64,000 nt of DNA from Spirodela intermedia (lineage: Eukaryota; Streptophyta; Magnoliopsida; Alismatales; Araceae): contig LR746270.1 in assembly GCA_902729315.2 (NCBI GenBank), positions 8,282,721-8,346,720 on the forward strand, read 5' to 3'. Position 1 is the stretch's first letter. Each line of letters opens with the position of its first letter. The notes beneath the pieces were generated by a model. It saw only the letters and a list, made by a program, of their open reading frames with translations. It was not told the DNA's origin and ran no database searches. This document shows, one piece after another, positions 35,701-46,332 of this stretch. The position numbers and the translations under genes are program-made.

Positions 35701-37557
35701 GTAACGTAGGCCTCCTCCTGCTTGTTTTGATTGGTGTTTTAATTGGTCTTGAGCGCCTTGGAGATTGGTTCCTTTACAAAAAGCCTGCAACGTTTCTCTT
35801 CCCTTTTCGTCGGTTTTGATAGTTGATCATATCTTCTACCGTGATGATGATACGTCGAAACGTTTTGGGCATCATCCTCTGGAAGAGATGTATCCGTGGT
35901 CAGTCAGGGTGATCGGTGAAAGACTTGGGAGAATCCCTGACTAGAAACTAGAAAAGAAATCTTGGATGGCTAAGCTGAGGCGACAGGATGGATGAATGAG
36001 TGATTTGAACTAGCTGATAGGACCTAGCGTCATCATACGCGACGAAGGGCTGAGGACGCTGGATCAGATATCTGATTGCCTAATTTCATTTTTTGCAGGA
36101 CTCTTAAGCTTTCCTCTTTTGCCATCAGTTTGTGGGAGGATATTCAACATCCCACATCCTCTTTTGCAATCTGATTAAACATGAATTAAAGGGCTTCTGA
36201 TCTTTGGCATAATTTATGAGCGTCATGATTTCCTTCCAACATCCTCAGCTATTATTTTTTCTCAACTTGTAGTTCCTGCCCGAGGCTTTTACCCTTTAAG
36301 AATCCAGAGAACTGCATCGTCAGTGCCTTTTAGGCAGAGAAAAAGTGGAAAAGCTGTTTTTTTTTTGCTTTAAGAACATACAGTCTTTGCATTTGAACGA
36401 GCCTAGATGAGAGCGGAAGGGGAGAAACCTGAAGCAAATATATGATCATACTAAGACAGCCCCGGGAACTGCAAATCGGAACATGATCCAACACGATATT
36501 TGTCTAAATTGGAAATACCCATGAAGTAAGGCAAATTATCAGGCATTAAAATTATGATAAACGTTTTCATCACAATGAATTGTCTCGTAGTTCTTTGATT
36601 TGCGTTATTATAATTTTATGGCCTGATAAGCTGCTGCATGTTACTTGGTATTTCAGATTTGGGAAAATTTCGTGTTGGATCACGATTATTTTTTTGAAGT
36701 TCCTTTCTTGTGGCAAAAAACCAGTTCCCTCTATTTTTAGTCTGCATTCAACCTAGACAGTCTTATAAATAGATGATTCATTTAATATCTAGTGAATAAA
36801 TCGTACCAAAAGTGATTTTCATCCCATCAACTTTGAACACGATAGGATCCTATTAGAATTGATTGACCGTTTCTTTTTTTCCTGACAGATATTACGCATT
36901 CTGATAGATCCCTTTATTAAATATAAGAAGGGCTCTCTCCTGTGGTTCCTACATTGGAGTTGAACCATATAATGGTGGGTTTACATATACGCAGATAAGC
37001 TAGAGGATGAAGTGGGAATCGGATCTTGATGCTAGATTTGCTGGCACTATACAGCCTTTTGAACAACACAACCGACACTGTCAGATCAGAGTAGTCATAG
37101 TCTCTTTAGCAGGATGATTTCACAAATTTGATGATATATTGTAATCCAGTAATTATCAGTTAAGAGAAATCTCGTCAGCCTGTTAGATTTGACTTGTTCT
37201 CAGGGCACGATTTTAGTGTCTTCATCTGTAAAATCTACGGGAGTCTAATTCCAAAGGAGGCAGACATTTCCTTGGTTACAAACAGTTGAAGTCTAATTAG
37301 GAAAGTTGTCGGAAGCATGATGCTGTTCTCCACCTTTTTCAGACCTCTATGTGTGGTTACCACACTGTCATCTTCCTAAATACAGTGGGGCGGAGGGGGG
37401 GGTGGGGAGTAACGGAACATTTTATGGGTGCTTCCCCTTGATCTCTCTCCCCTTCATGCCTGCGCTTTAGTGATAATAAATGGTAGACCTATGCGCGTTT
37501 TCATGCCTGTTTTCATGGACTTGGGATAGCAGAGTGTCTTCTTTCATGCTTCCTCAG
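35701..37557 (+). other. Predicted 5'UTR intron of VTT-type gene
   Basis: This is a non-coding 1.86-kb stretch from donor CCAG/GTAACG (35700/35701) to acceptor CTCAG (37557), 16 bp before the ATG. It is AT-rich and has no supported frame. A 13-bp word, GACCTATGCGCGT, occurs at 37486-37498 and again at 37557-37569, both immediately after an AG. Confidence 0.55.
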
Positions 37558-37573
37558 ACCTATGCGCGTGTAA

Positions 37574-38861
37574 ATGTCCAGTTCATCGAAGATGCTTGGA
37601 AGCCAGTGGGTAAATGCCGGACAGCAGCCAACGGAAGACGGCGAGCATGAGAGACTGTTTGTGCCAAATGGAGCCAGAACAATAGAGGTTGATGATGAAC
37701 AACCCCAAGTGAATGCAACTCACTCGACGATTTTCTGGTGGATTAAGGTTTTATCTGGATGCCTCCTCCTGATGATCTCATGCGTCGCCCTCTGGATGTG
37801 GGGGGTTCCATTCATCGTTCAGCAGGTGCAACCTCCTGGGATGATTTTCTCCCGCACATTCTTCTCTGCTTGGCAAGCTCATTGGGTCCAAAATTTCACG
37901 CTGTCTTTCTTTCCTGGTTTTTTTTTCTGATTTGTTTTTGTTTATTGCGCGCAGATCATTTTCCCAATCATGAAATGGGAAGCCACCTCCTTCGGTCGGC
38001 CTGCGCTCGCTTTCATACTCGTCGGCTCCCTGGCCCTGTTCCCTGTGATCCTGGTTCCCTCCGGCCCCTCAATGTGGCTTGCGGGAATGATCTTCGGGTA
38101 CGGCCTCGGCTTTGTCATAATCATGGTCGGAACCACCATCGGCATGGTCGTACCCTTCCTCATTGGGCTACTATTCCGCGACCACATTCACGTAGGCCCC
38201 ACCCCCAATCTCCCTCCTTTCCAGAGCTCATCATCTTGCTCGCCTTCTGTGCCTGTGATTGTGTCCAATCCATCCTCGTAAACTCGCTCGCAGGCACGGC
38301 TGAAGCGATGGCCAAAGTACGCCGCCGTGATTCGGCTGGTGGGGGAGGGCGGCTGGTTCCATCAGTTCCGGGTGGTCGCCATCTTCAGGGTCTCCCCGTT
38401 CCCCTACACCATCTTCAACTACGCCGTGGCGGTCTCGAACCTGGGGTTCGGACCCTATTTCTGCGGGTCTATAGCCGGCATGGTCCCCGAGGCATTCCTC
38501 TACATATACAGGTGGGGCTCGATCAACTCTCCCCTGCTGCTGCGTACGCATCTCCATTGTACTCCATCTTCTCAATCCTTCATCTCCTCGGTGCAGCGGC
38601 CGGCTGATGAGGACCTTGGTCGACGCGAAGTACGGCAACTACAGCATGACGACGGTGGAGATCGTCTCCAACGTCATATCCTTTGTGGTCGCGGTGGTGA
38701 CGACGGTGGCATTCACCGTCTACGCGAAGAGAGCTCTGGACGCCCTCGAGAAGGCGGATGAAGCCACCGGCGACGGCGGCGGCGGTGATGGTGCCGTCGT
38801 CGTGGAGATGGAGAAGCTCCCGGTGGAGAGACCAAAGAGGAGAGATCATCGCGACGTGTAG
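37574..38861 (+). CDS. VTT/TVP38 (SNARE-associated, DedA-like) membrane protein
   Basis: This is a polytopic membrane protein of the VTT domain family (TVP38/TMEM64, related to DedA), proposed to act in membrane trafficking or lipid scrambling. Exons are 37574-37825, 37955-38191, 38294-38511 and 38597-38861, giving 323 residues. The N-terminus is cytosolic and polar, then a membrane segment around [20 protein letters not shown]. The VTT core reads [39 protein letters not shown], then [19 protein letters not shown] and [16 protein letters not shown]. The C-terminal tail after [19 protein letters not shown] is charged and Gly/Asp rich. All introns are GT-AG with consistent phase. Confidence 0.9.
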
Positions 38862-38973
38862 GCTATCCATCATCACCAGATATACTCAAAGAGGACAGAA
38901 GCACCGGTAGAGAAGGATGGATGGAACACAGAAAAAGGAGTAGAGCTAGCAGCTAGTCCACACGCATTTGTGT

Positions 38974-39005
<32 letters not shown>

Positions 39006-40325
39006 TAACCCGTAGTCGTAGCAAGCTAACCAGTCAGCCCCGCCTGACTGACTGCGTGACTGAGTGTGGGTGCCCTTCCTTTGTCTTTGACTTTCTGCGC
39101 GATGCTGCAGATGTTGGTGGTGGTGGTGGTGGTGGTGGTGGTGGTGCTGCTGCTGCTGCTGCTGCGTCTGTAGTTAGGCCTGCCTGTTGTTGTTGTACAT
39201 TTGGACTGCCCAATCAAAGGAATACGAAAAAAAAAACGATTTCAAGGCAAAAGTATCGGCGAGTTGGATGATTGATTGGAGGGGAGATCACGAGGGAGGG
39301 CCGGAGAAATCGAAGATGATCGAGACAGGCAGTATATCATCTCCTGGACCATAAAGTTGGCATGATGTGATTAATTTTTGGAGCAAATTGCCAAATATTT
39401 TATTCATCCTGGAGAGAAAGGGCAACAATGCGTACAGTCGTCTTTTGGATGCCGTAATGAGCAGATAGACTTTAAACCATTGGTGCCGATGAATGAATGA
39501 ATGAAAACTATGTAAAGCGCCCATCTCAACTCCGGAAGAAAGGAAGCAGCGGAAACAAGGGTGTGGCCGGCAACTGAGCCTCCTCGTCTTCCTCTCCATC
39601 GAATCTATCTTCTTCTTCCTCCCAGCGGCGATTGCAGCGGCCAGAAGGCCCATAAAAAGGTCTGCTCGAACCGCTCCATCTCGAAACTCGCTCCTAAAGT
39701 CAACTTTCCAAAGTCAAGCTCAGATGATCCTGATTGAGCACTTCATTACCCATCTGAAATCTCAAAGATTGAACGTTGAAATTGACCAAAATTGTCTTCC
39801 TTTTTTTAGTTATCTCTCTGCGCACAGGTTGATCCCGAGTTTTTCATTGTCTTGTGCCAGCTACAAGATACAATACATGATACTTTCGCGACGAGATTGC
39901 CTTGCAAAATCTGTTAAACAAAAAAAAAAAAAAGAAATTTGCATACCCTTCCAATAAAAAGGAAATATGAAACACCAGACGCTTGGAGACGCTTGAACCT
40001 TTCTATGTCAGTTACAGGCTCATCCGAGCTGACCGTGCGCTCACTGTATAAATCACGGTCGCCATAGATGAAGTCTAATAATGCCCACAGAATGGCCGTC
40101 AGTGGTCTCCGTCAGAATATTTCCAGTAGCTTTTCTTTTTGAAAACCTTGGTTGAAAACAATTACTTCTCCTTAGAACCCTCAGTGCCCCCCATTAATGC
40201 TGGTATATAAAAAGAAATTCCCTAAACTATTCATCTTCTTCAACAAACTACAAAGAAGCTAAGTTCTAATTTTCATTATAAATAAGTACTATCTCTCATA
40301 AGATACAGATCCCGTTCGTGAATCT
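38862..40325. other. Intergenic spacer with simple repeats
   Basis: A tetranucleotide ATTG/GATT run at 38973-39002 and a compound (GGT)n(GCT)n at 39114-39166 lie in the probable 3'UTR of the VTT-type gene. The rest is non-coding as far as I can tell. A plus-strand TATATAAAAAG occurs at 40204-40214. Confidence 0.5.
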
Positions 40326-40396
40326 ATGGATCTCTTACTGCAAATGTCCCCATTAGGCCTTGATTCTACACTCGGAAGAAGTTATAAACGAAGGAC

Positions 40397-40427
<31 letters not shown>

Positions 40428-40772
40428 GGATTTACACTTTCGATTTTCTGCCTTCCTATTTGTTGGGGGGCACTGAGTTTAGATGGCTATCCCTCAATAA
40501 AGGACTCAGATTGTCTAGTAGATAAACTGGCACAAGACAATCTCAAGCAGAACATCAGATTCTCCAAGGCAGACCAAGCGTCAAAAGCACAACTCAAACA
40601 TAACCGGGTGCAGAGAAAAAAAATGGTCACTTCAGGGGAAGAGACTGTGCCGAGGGTAGTCCACACCATAGCACTACTACAGCAGAAAACTGGACAGTCT
40701 GGATCGTATCTCGCACTGGTGCCCAGATATGAATGGGAAATATCTATATACTATGCACACTCGAAGAGCTAG
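40326..40772 (+). CDS. Hypothetical ORF with Met run and hydrophobic segment
   Basis: This single frame of 148 codons lies about 110 bp downstream of a TATATAAAAAG box. It carries a run of nine Met residues (an ATG microsatellite, 40398-40424), then IGFTLSIFCLPICWGALSL, which could be a signal peptide or membrane segment. A polar region without recognisable motifs follows. It may equally be chance: the codon use is AT-rich and the Met run comes from a simple repeat. Confidence 0.2.
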
Positions 40773-41373
40773 CTTGATTTCCAAAAATCCTGAAGGTATG
40801 GAAGGATATCAAAGAGGGGGCATTAATAAATGAAAGAAATGATTTTCATGAAGTCAATTGAAAATGTTATTCATTTTCAGGTGAAAGAAAAAAATGAATG
40901 AAGGAATACAAGGGAAATCATTTATCTGATTATCGTTCCGCTGTAATCATCAATTGAACGAGAGATGTAAAGAGCAATCTCGAAACGTCTTCCATGAACA
41001 TCAAACCTCTATCTTGTTGTTGCACAACGCTGTTGCTTAATCAATCATCAAGAGATGCCCAGTGCTCACCTTCCTCGGAAGGCACAAAAATTTGAAAATC
41101 GTAGAAGACGCATGGACAAAAAACGTGAAAACAGAAAAAAGGAAATGCCAAGGTTGGACTTCTTCCGACAAGGCAGATCAAAAGCAGGCCCTGATGAATT
41201 CTACAGCAGAGTGTCGTCCTGCGCAGTTTCGGAGAGACGCCACGGAAGGCGGACAGAAAGTATCAAAACATGAAACCAGAGAAAAGGGAATGCCAATCAA
41301 GTCACCGCAATGAGAAAACTCCTCGTCTCCTCGGAACAGGGGAGTACTGAACACCTCCACTCCCACTCCCCCG
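40773..41373. other. Intergenic spacer
   Basis: I see nothing supportable here beyond short frames. The right end would hold the 3'UTR of the minus-strand candidate at 41374. Confidence 0.4.
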
Positions 41374-41871
41374 CTATGTGCCTCTATGGACATTGCACTG
41401 AGGAGAATAGAAATCGTTGTTTTCGATCAAAAATTTGACGAACTCGTAAGAAGAAGGTCTCGGATTTCGGAAGCCGGAATTGTTGAGATTCGTCATCCGC
41501 GGAGGAGAAATTGTCGGAGGCGGCCATAAGCAGCTGTAGCAACACCCGCCAGGATCGTCTCCGTAATAGAAGTGAGCGCCCATGTACCTCCTTGCGTAGA
41601 ACTTCTTGGCCTTCCTGAAAGGAAGGACAAACAGGTCCTTCGCCTTGCGGAGCTTCCCTCCGTACCATCTCCCCTTCGTCTGCCCTCCCTCTCCTCCATC
41701 CCCGCTCCCATGCTGTCGCGACGACTTTGTTTTCTCACACGCCCCCTCTGTGGCCGTCGCAGTTCTATCAAACTTCTCACCCTCAGCCGCCTGCCTACCG
41801 CCGGAGCTTCCCTCTCCATCTCCCCCAACAATTTCTTGCCTTTGAAACGAGCCCGAGCCCCAGCCAGACAT
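41374..41871 (-). CDS. Uncharacterised small protein with basic/aromatic core
   Basis: This single-exon frame of 165 residues starts at MSGWGSGSFQRQ. I do not recognise a named domain. A low-complexity charged N-terminal half is followed by a structured-looking core, KLRKAKDLFVLPFRKAKKFY then ARRYMGAHFYYGDDPGGCCY, and a C-terminus with YEFVKFLIENNDFYSPQC. The conserved feel of the basic helix and C-terminal motif suggests a real plant gene of unknown function. CT-rich sequence on its strand (GA at 42110-42150 on plus) and several ACGTGGC words lie upstream. Confidence 0.55.
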   Translation of the reverse strand: MSGWGSGSFQRQEIVGGDGEGSSGGRQAAEGEKFDRTATATEGACEKTKSSRQHGSGDGGEGGQTKGRWYGGKLRKAKDLFVLPFRKAKKFYARRYMGAHFYYGDDPGGCCYSCLWPPPTISPPRMTNLNNSGFRNPRPSSYEFVKFLIENNDFYSPQCNVHRGT

Positions 41872-42207
41872 AAAACTGCCGAACGACGATCGGAATGGGA
41901 AAAAAGGAGAGGACGAAACGAGAAATCGTCGGCGATCCGGACGGAATCAGGCCTCCGAGGGGATATCTTCTCTTCGGAGGCGATCGCCGGAGGAGCAACG
42001 CCTCCGATTCTGGGAAAGGGGCCGGAAAGCGAAAGCACCCTGCGGGGAGATCATACTCTCAGGGAGGGGGGAGAGAGAGAAGAGAGAGGTGCGAGTTTCA
42101 GGGCTTCAGGGCCATGAGAGAGAGGTAGAGAGAGAGAGAGAGAGAGAGAGTCGTGATGACGTGTACGCAACGCGCTGGAGAATGACCTGATTCGATGGGC
42201 CCACAAG

Positions 42208-42233
42208 TGCCACGTTCATCACGGAACGTGGCA
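42208..42233. promoter_or_regulatory. Inverted repeat with paired ACGTGG motifs
   Basis: Two perfect 10-bp arms (TGCCACGTTC and GAACGTGGCA) are separated by six bases. Each arm contains an ACGTGG-type bZIP core, so the element could bind a dimer pair. Confidence 0.6.
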
Positions 42234-42850
42234 GCCCTCGATTGGGTTCCGTATAGACGTGGCGGCACCTGACGGTCTACTCTCGTATCGGATTCATTGC
42301 GGACCGGGTTTATCGGAATCCGACGTTTGTAGGTTGTCTTCGAGATTATAAAAAACCCAGGGGGCGAGGTGTAATTAAATAACTAACTAACTAATTTAAC
42401 TGCCATCGGTGGGGTATTTTGGCGTCGGTGCTCTCTTTCTCTCTCGTCAAAGTAATAATTAACATAATAATCGGTTCAGAAATATTTTGAATATTATTTC
42501 AATAAATAGCTTCTACCTTGGGTTAGTCTGAATAAAAAAATAACTACAGTTTAGATGACGGGAAATGAGAGGAGGAGAGACGTGGGTTCAGGAGAGCACG
42601 TGGCGTCCCCTCGCTGAGTCGCCGCGGATTAGACCGATTCCTGTCCAGGCCGCCAAATCATTCTTCCCCGCATCATCGTCACCAACCCAGCTCTTCCCGG
42701 AGGGATGTAGAGAGATGTAGAGCGAGAGAGAGAGAGACAGACGTAGAGAGATGTAGAGAGAGAGAGAGCGGATGAAGAAATTTGAACAGCTCTTCCTGCA
42801 CCCCTGCCAACTTCACCGCGTTGGTTGGAGGTCGCAGAGGATGGGATGCT

Positions 42851-42858
42851 TATATAAG
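42851..42858 (+). promoter_or_regulatory. TATA box for the small gene at 43044
   Basis: TATATAAG lies about 190 bp before the ATG at 43044. A start near 42883 would leave a leader of about 160 bases ending in a CT tract. Confidence 0.45.
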
Positions 42859-43043
42859 ATACCGAGCTGACCGTCTCCTTCGTTGAAGCCGGCACCGCTG
42901 CAGGGTCGCCCCAAGCCCACACCGCCCTCTCACCCTCGCTCACCGGCGGCGCTGCGATAAGAAGTGCTACTCGGTTTCCCCTCAGCCAGAGAGACGCCGG
43001 CGTTCTTCCCTCTCTCTCTCTCTCTAGCTCGGGCAGGAAGAAG

Positions 43044-43385
43044 ATGAAGAAGATGAACAGCATCCTCTGGGTCCTGTCGTGCGGCGGGCACAATAGCCTG
43101 CGGACAGAGTCGCTCAAGGGCATCGAGGAGATACTCCGGAGCGGTCTCGCTCCCATCATTGAAGAGGACCCAGAGATATTCTCCGGCGACGACGAAGAGG
43201 AGGTCAGACCGTCGGAGACCGCCAAGACCGCCAAGAATGCCAGTGCCGCTGAGAGGAGGCGCTGGACTGCTGGCATATCCACCTCGCTGACGAAACATCG
43301 ATCCTCCGGCATACTGAGCATCTACGTGCGCTTCATGAACGATTTCGCTTCCAAACCGGCCATGGTGGGTTTGAGCAGATTCTAA
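43044..43385 (+). CDS. Uncharacterised small acidic/basic protein
   Basis: This single-exon frame of 113 residues starts at MKKMNSILWVLSCGGHN. No known domain is recognised. Visible parts are a short hydrophobic N-terminus, an acidic stretch (PIIEEDPEIFSGDDEEE) and a basic C-terminal half (SAAERRRWTAGISTSLTKHR). A TATA box and a sense-strand CT tract upstream support transcription on this strand. Overlapping antisense frames exist, so the strand is likely but not certain. Confidence 0.4.
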   Translation: MKKMNSILWVLSCGGHNSLRTESLKGIEEILRSGLAPIIEEDPEIFSGDDEEEVRPSETAKTAKNASAAERRRWTAGISTSLTKHRSSGILSIYVRFMNDFASKPAMVGLSRF

Positions 43386-44048
43386 GCTCCCCCACGATGC
43401 AGAACCAATGGCAACCCCATTTTTCATGTAAATCAAGATAGATATGTATATATATAGATACGTATTAAACATATGGTTTCCCCTTCGTCTCCTTATCCTG
43501 CTACTTTCTCCTCCTCCTGCTCCTCCTCAAGCTTGAAAAGCCCATCTCTTCTGCTGTAAGGAACCGCGATGGACTAATACCGATACTGATCACAGTAAGA
43601 CCGTGAATACGGAGGGAGAGAAGGAATGTTTGGGGGCGACCACCTGGTCCTCCTCGCCATTTCAACAGTGATATTCGCTAGGCTTTGGAAGCTATGGCTC
43701 CCACGACTCGGCGACTGTTGATCTGCCCACAGTTTAAGATGTCCCCCCCCCTCGCCGAACGATCTGTCCTCGTCGAACGACTGTTCACGATGAACCAGTC
43801 AGTCACGGACGTCCTCGGATCGGCGCCCGCTGTACTCCACTGGTTCCGGGCTCGGATTAGAGCCTCCTGGTAAGCGGCGATGGTGGCTGCCGTGATGCGA
43901 GGGGATCGCCGCAGGCGGCCCCCGCGGAAATGCTGGAGGACTCTCTCCTCTTGTCTAGAATCAGATATCCTAAGAGCCATTTCATCTTCTACTATATAAT
44001 ATCTGCCTAATGCTCTCTGGATGAACTACACGCAGTAGGAGTTGCGGT
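43386..44048. other. Intergenic spacer
   Basis: No supported gene. AT-rich sequence at 43430-43470 may hold the 3' end of the 43044 transcript. Short frames on both strands at 43680-43980 lack any recognisable feature. Confidence 0.4.
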
Positions 44049-44420
44049 TCATGAGAAAGATAGGCTCCTGTGAAGAGCACTGACTGCACTCCTCCGGCAA
44101 GAGGCGGAAGACGGGTGGTGAGAGAGAACTGGTAGTCCCCACTGGGAGGAGAAGACGATGGTGGGATGGACTCCGTCCAAGGATGTGATGGCGGCGACCA
44201 TCTGCGAATAGAGGTTGGATAGCCTCTTGAGGAGCAAGATGAGAGAAAATCCCCTCCGATTCAGTCTCCTGTGGAAGGGCGGCTGCCGGCCATCGGTCTT
44301 CCTCCGCATCTTCATCGCTTTCTCGCCGCCGCCGCGGAGCCGCTGGTAGCGACATCTCGTGCCTCCTCGCACCGTCCCCTGCAGACCTATCACGAAGAGC
44401 GTCTTGAAGACGAACCCCAT
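44049..44420 (-). CDS. Uncharacterised small basic protein
   Basis: This single-exon frame of 123 residues starts at MGFVFKTLFVIGLQG, about 75 bases after the expected start for a TATAAAT box at 44522-44528. The N-terminus is hydrophobic. The middle is very basic (KAMKMRRKTDGRQPPFHRR) and followed by GFSLILLLKRLSNLYSQM. The upstream in-frame extension runs through the TATA box and is unlikely to be coding. A second open frame overlaps it (to 44026), so the true frame is uncertain. Function is unknown. Confidence 0.33.
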   Translation of the reverse strand: MGFVFKTLFVIGLQGTVRGGTRCRYQRLRGGGEKAMKMRRKTDGRQPPFHRRLNRRGFSLILLLKRLSNLYSQMVAAITSLDGVHPTIVFSSQWGLPVLSHHPSSASCRRSAVSALHRSLSFS

Positions 44421-45860
44421 GACCAGCAGCCGATCCCCGGGGAAGAAAGAAGCCGTCACCGACGACGATGATGATGATGATGAGACTCTGGGTGGGAGAA
44501 GAAGGGTTCGGAGGACCTCACATTTATAGGCGGCCACCAGCGAAGCGGTAGACCAAACCCAGTGTTAGTACCAGGAAATCGACCTTAAGAAACAATTGGA
44601 ATAAGACGAACCTCCTACATTAGGATTCCTTTCCCCACATGGCCAACATCACCCTCTCTCCCTCTCTTAAACGCAAGAAGACAGATGAGGGAGAGACAGA
44701 GAATATTTACAAAGCTACGTCTTGGAACCTCTCATGAGGTCCTCAACGATACGATTATTGCAGCTGCGTGTTCGCATGTGCAATCATTGACCACCGAGTT
44801 AATCCGTTTTTCTATACACTCTCCGCAAGCTCCCTTCCGACCGTTGGCTGGCGGCCCCGACAGAGACCGCGGCGATGAACTGCTGGGCTTCTCCGAGCCC
44901 TCGAGCAGAGCCGCCAGCGTCTTCGCTGGCGAGGAAACCCCGTTGAACCGTGGGGCGGTGACGAGCCGACGTCGGAGCCAACCAAGCGGCCAGGTAGAGA
45001 GAGAGAGTGGCGTGTTTTTAAGCTCACCAGCGGAGATTCCGGGGGGCTTCTGTAGAAGAAAGGACTCCGATTTGTCGTGCAAAGAAAAAAGAATCATATC
45101 CAGCGCGCAGACGGTCCTCTTCGTTCGAAGCCCAATGTGGGTTTGTGCATGACGGTTCCCCCCACCTTCCTCCTTAGAGAGAGAGAGAGAGAGAGATGGG
45201 CTACTGTCCTAAAGTTACTTGGGGGTTCACATCGGGCCATGGGACACGTCCCCGAAATAGAGGGCTCGCATTAAGTGACCGATTTACTGGAGTGGCCCAC
45301 CCCTTGTTCTCTCCCTCCGGCTAACAAAGATTCTCTCTCAAACCAGTGCCACTCCGAGCCTCTAGAGAGCGAGAGAGCGAGAGAGAGAGAGAGCGAGAGA
45401 GCGAGAGAGCTTTAATGGGCGAGCCTTAAATGGACCAGTTGAGGGAGAAGCTGTCCTCGGTTCCCAAACTGCACCACCTCCGGCGTGTGAACGGTCCCGA
45501 CTTGGACAGAACGTGGGCCGGGGAGGCCCGCTAGATCATCCGCCGTTGTCGGCCCAGTCAACTCCATGACCCCCGCGAGTCGTTTGACTCGCCCTATTCC
45601 ACGTTGGCGGCGCCCAACGACGTCCCGATGTATATTGGTGGCGAAGGCGGGATCTAACAACTTGTCGTGTTCTGTCGTAAGATAGAAGAAAGATAACAAG
45701 TTTCTACTGGGAACAAAGATGTGGAAGACGACGCGACGGCCCTGGTTCGATTCCACTCCGAACCATCACGGCGGCCCCGGAGGAGAGGGGGCGTCGGAGA
45801 AGGGAGGGGTGGTCCGGTCTGGCCGGTCCTCGCTGGGAGCCGATAGCCTCCGCCGGCGGT
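44421..45860. other. Intergenic spacer with GA tracts
   Basis: Apart from the promoter of the 44049 candidate no gene is supported. GA tracts occur at 44996-45008, 45177-45196 and 45366-45408. Open frames at 44685-45152 and its antisense have no recognisable content. Confidence 0.4.
44522..44528 (-). promoter_or_regulatory. TATA box for the small gene at 44049-44420
   Basis: TATAAAT on the minus strand lies about 100 bases before the ATG at 44420, the usual spacing for a short leader. Confidence 0.4.
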
Positions 45861-46205
45861 TCAGGGACAGCACCGTAGCCTCCAGATGGAGGAGGCGGCG
45901 GCGGAGCGGGACCGGGGGGGCGGCGTGTGCATGCGGTGGAAACGCCGGTGGCGGCGGCAGCCGGCGGTGAAGAGGCGGCGGAGATGGAGCCAGAGAAAGC
46001 GGCGGACGGCGCGGAGCTTGACCCAGACGAGGCGACGCGCGCGGAGAACGGAGTCACCGATCCTGGCGGCGGAGGAGCGCTTGCGGGTGAACTGGTAGCT
46101 GCGGAGGAATAGCTGCCGCTTCTCGATGAACCCGTTGTCGAACACGGAGGACGACAAGTCCCGGCGGAGGAAGACAGACGGCCCGGCGAGGCGGAGGCCC
46201 GCCAT
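45861..46205 (-). CDS. Small basic protein with RQLFLRSYQF motif, unknown function
   Basis: This single-exon frame of 114 residues starts at MAGLRLAGPSVF; an upstream in-frame ATG-less extension was excluded. Its core, EKRQLFLRSYQFTRKRS, is followed by Arg-rich amphipathic sequence (RLVWVKLRAVRRFLWLHLRR). I recall this type of core from uncharacterised plant proteins but cannot name a function. A TATA stretch at 46322-46332 and a CT tract on the coding strand (GA at 46334-46354) lie upstream, which supports a real gene. A frame with a similar core lies at 21564-21929. Confidence 0.6.
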   Translation of the reverse strand: MAGLRLAGPSVFLRRDLSSSVFDNGFIEKRQLFLRSYQFTRKRSSAARIGDSVLRARRLVWVKLRAVRRFLWLHLRRLFTAGCRRHRRFHRMHTPPPRSRSAAASSIWRLRCCP

Positions 46206-46321
46206 CGCAGGGGGCCGGTGGGAGAGGGAGTGAAAGAGGGACGGCCGCTTCGTGGTCGGCAGGTCCTCTTCGCCGCAAGACTTGATCTCTGGGGACGGAC
46301 GATACAATTGTCATCCATCTG

Positions 46322-46332
46322 TATATATATAA
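46322..46332 (-). promoter_or_regulatory. TATA box for the small gene at 45861-46205
   Basis: A TATATATATA run on the minus strand lies about 115 bases before the ATG at 46205, with a CT-rich segment further upstream on the same strand. Confidence 0.4.

Larger units (their letters stand above)
41872..43043. promoter_or_regulatory. Divergent spacer with ABRE-type ACGTGGC motifs
   Basis: This spacer lies between candidates at 41374 (minus) and 43044 (plus). ACGTGGC words occur at 42227-42233, 42257-42263 and 42598-42604, plus one in reverse (GCCACGT) at 42209-42215. A (GA)n tract lies at 42111-42150 and a CT tract at 43008-43025. TATATAAG at 42851-42858 suits the plus-strand gene. Confidence 0.5.

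Noticed and set aside
39288-39653. 121-codon minus-strand frame
   Set aside because: No recognisable motif, promoter signal or composition supporting coding.
42629-43472. Minus-strand frames of 180-230 codons over the small gene at 43044
   Set aside because: They include CT/GA repeat translations and the AT-rich flank. The TATA box and CT leader favour the plus strand, though this is not proven.
44026-44355. Alternative frame overlapping the 44049-44420 candidate
   Set aside because: It starts internally without its own promoter spacing and has no motif. I preferred the frame starting nearest the TATA box, with low confidence.
44685-45152. 155-codon plus-strand frame and its antisense
   Set aside because: Arg/Ser-rich text with no motif, in a GA-repeat-containing spacer.
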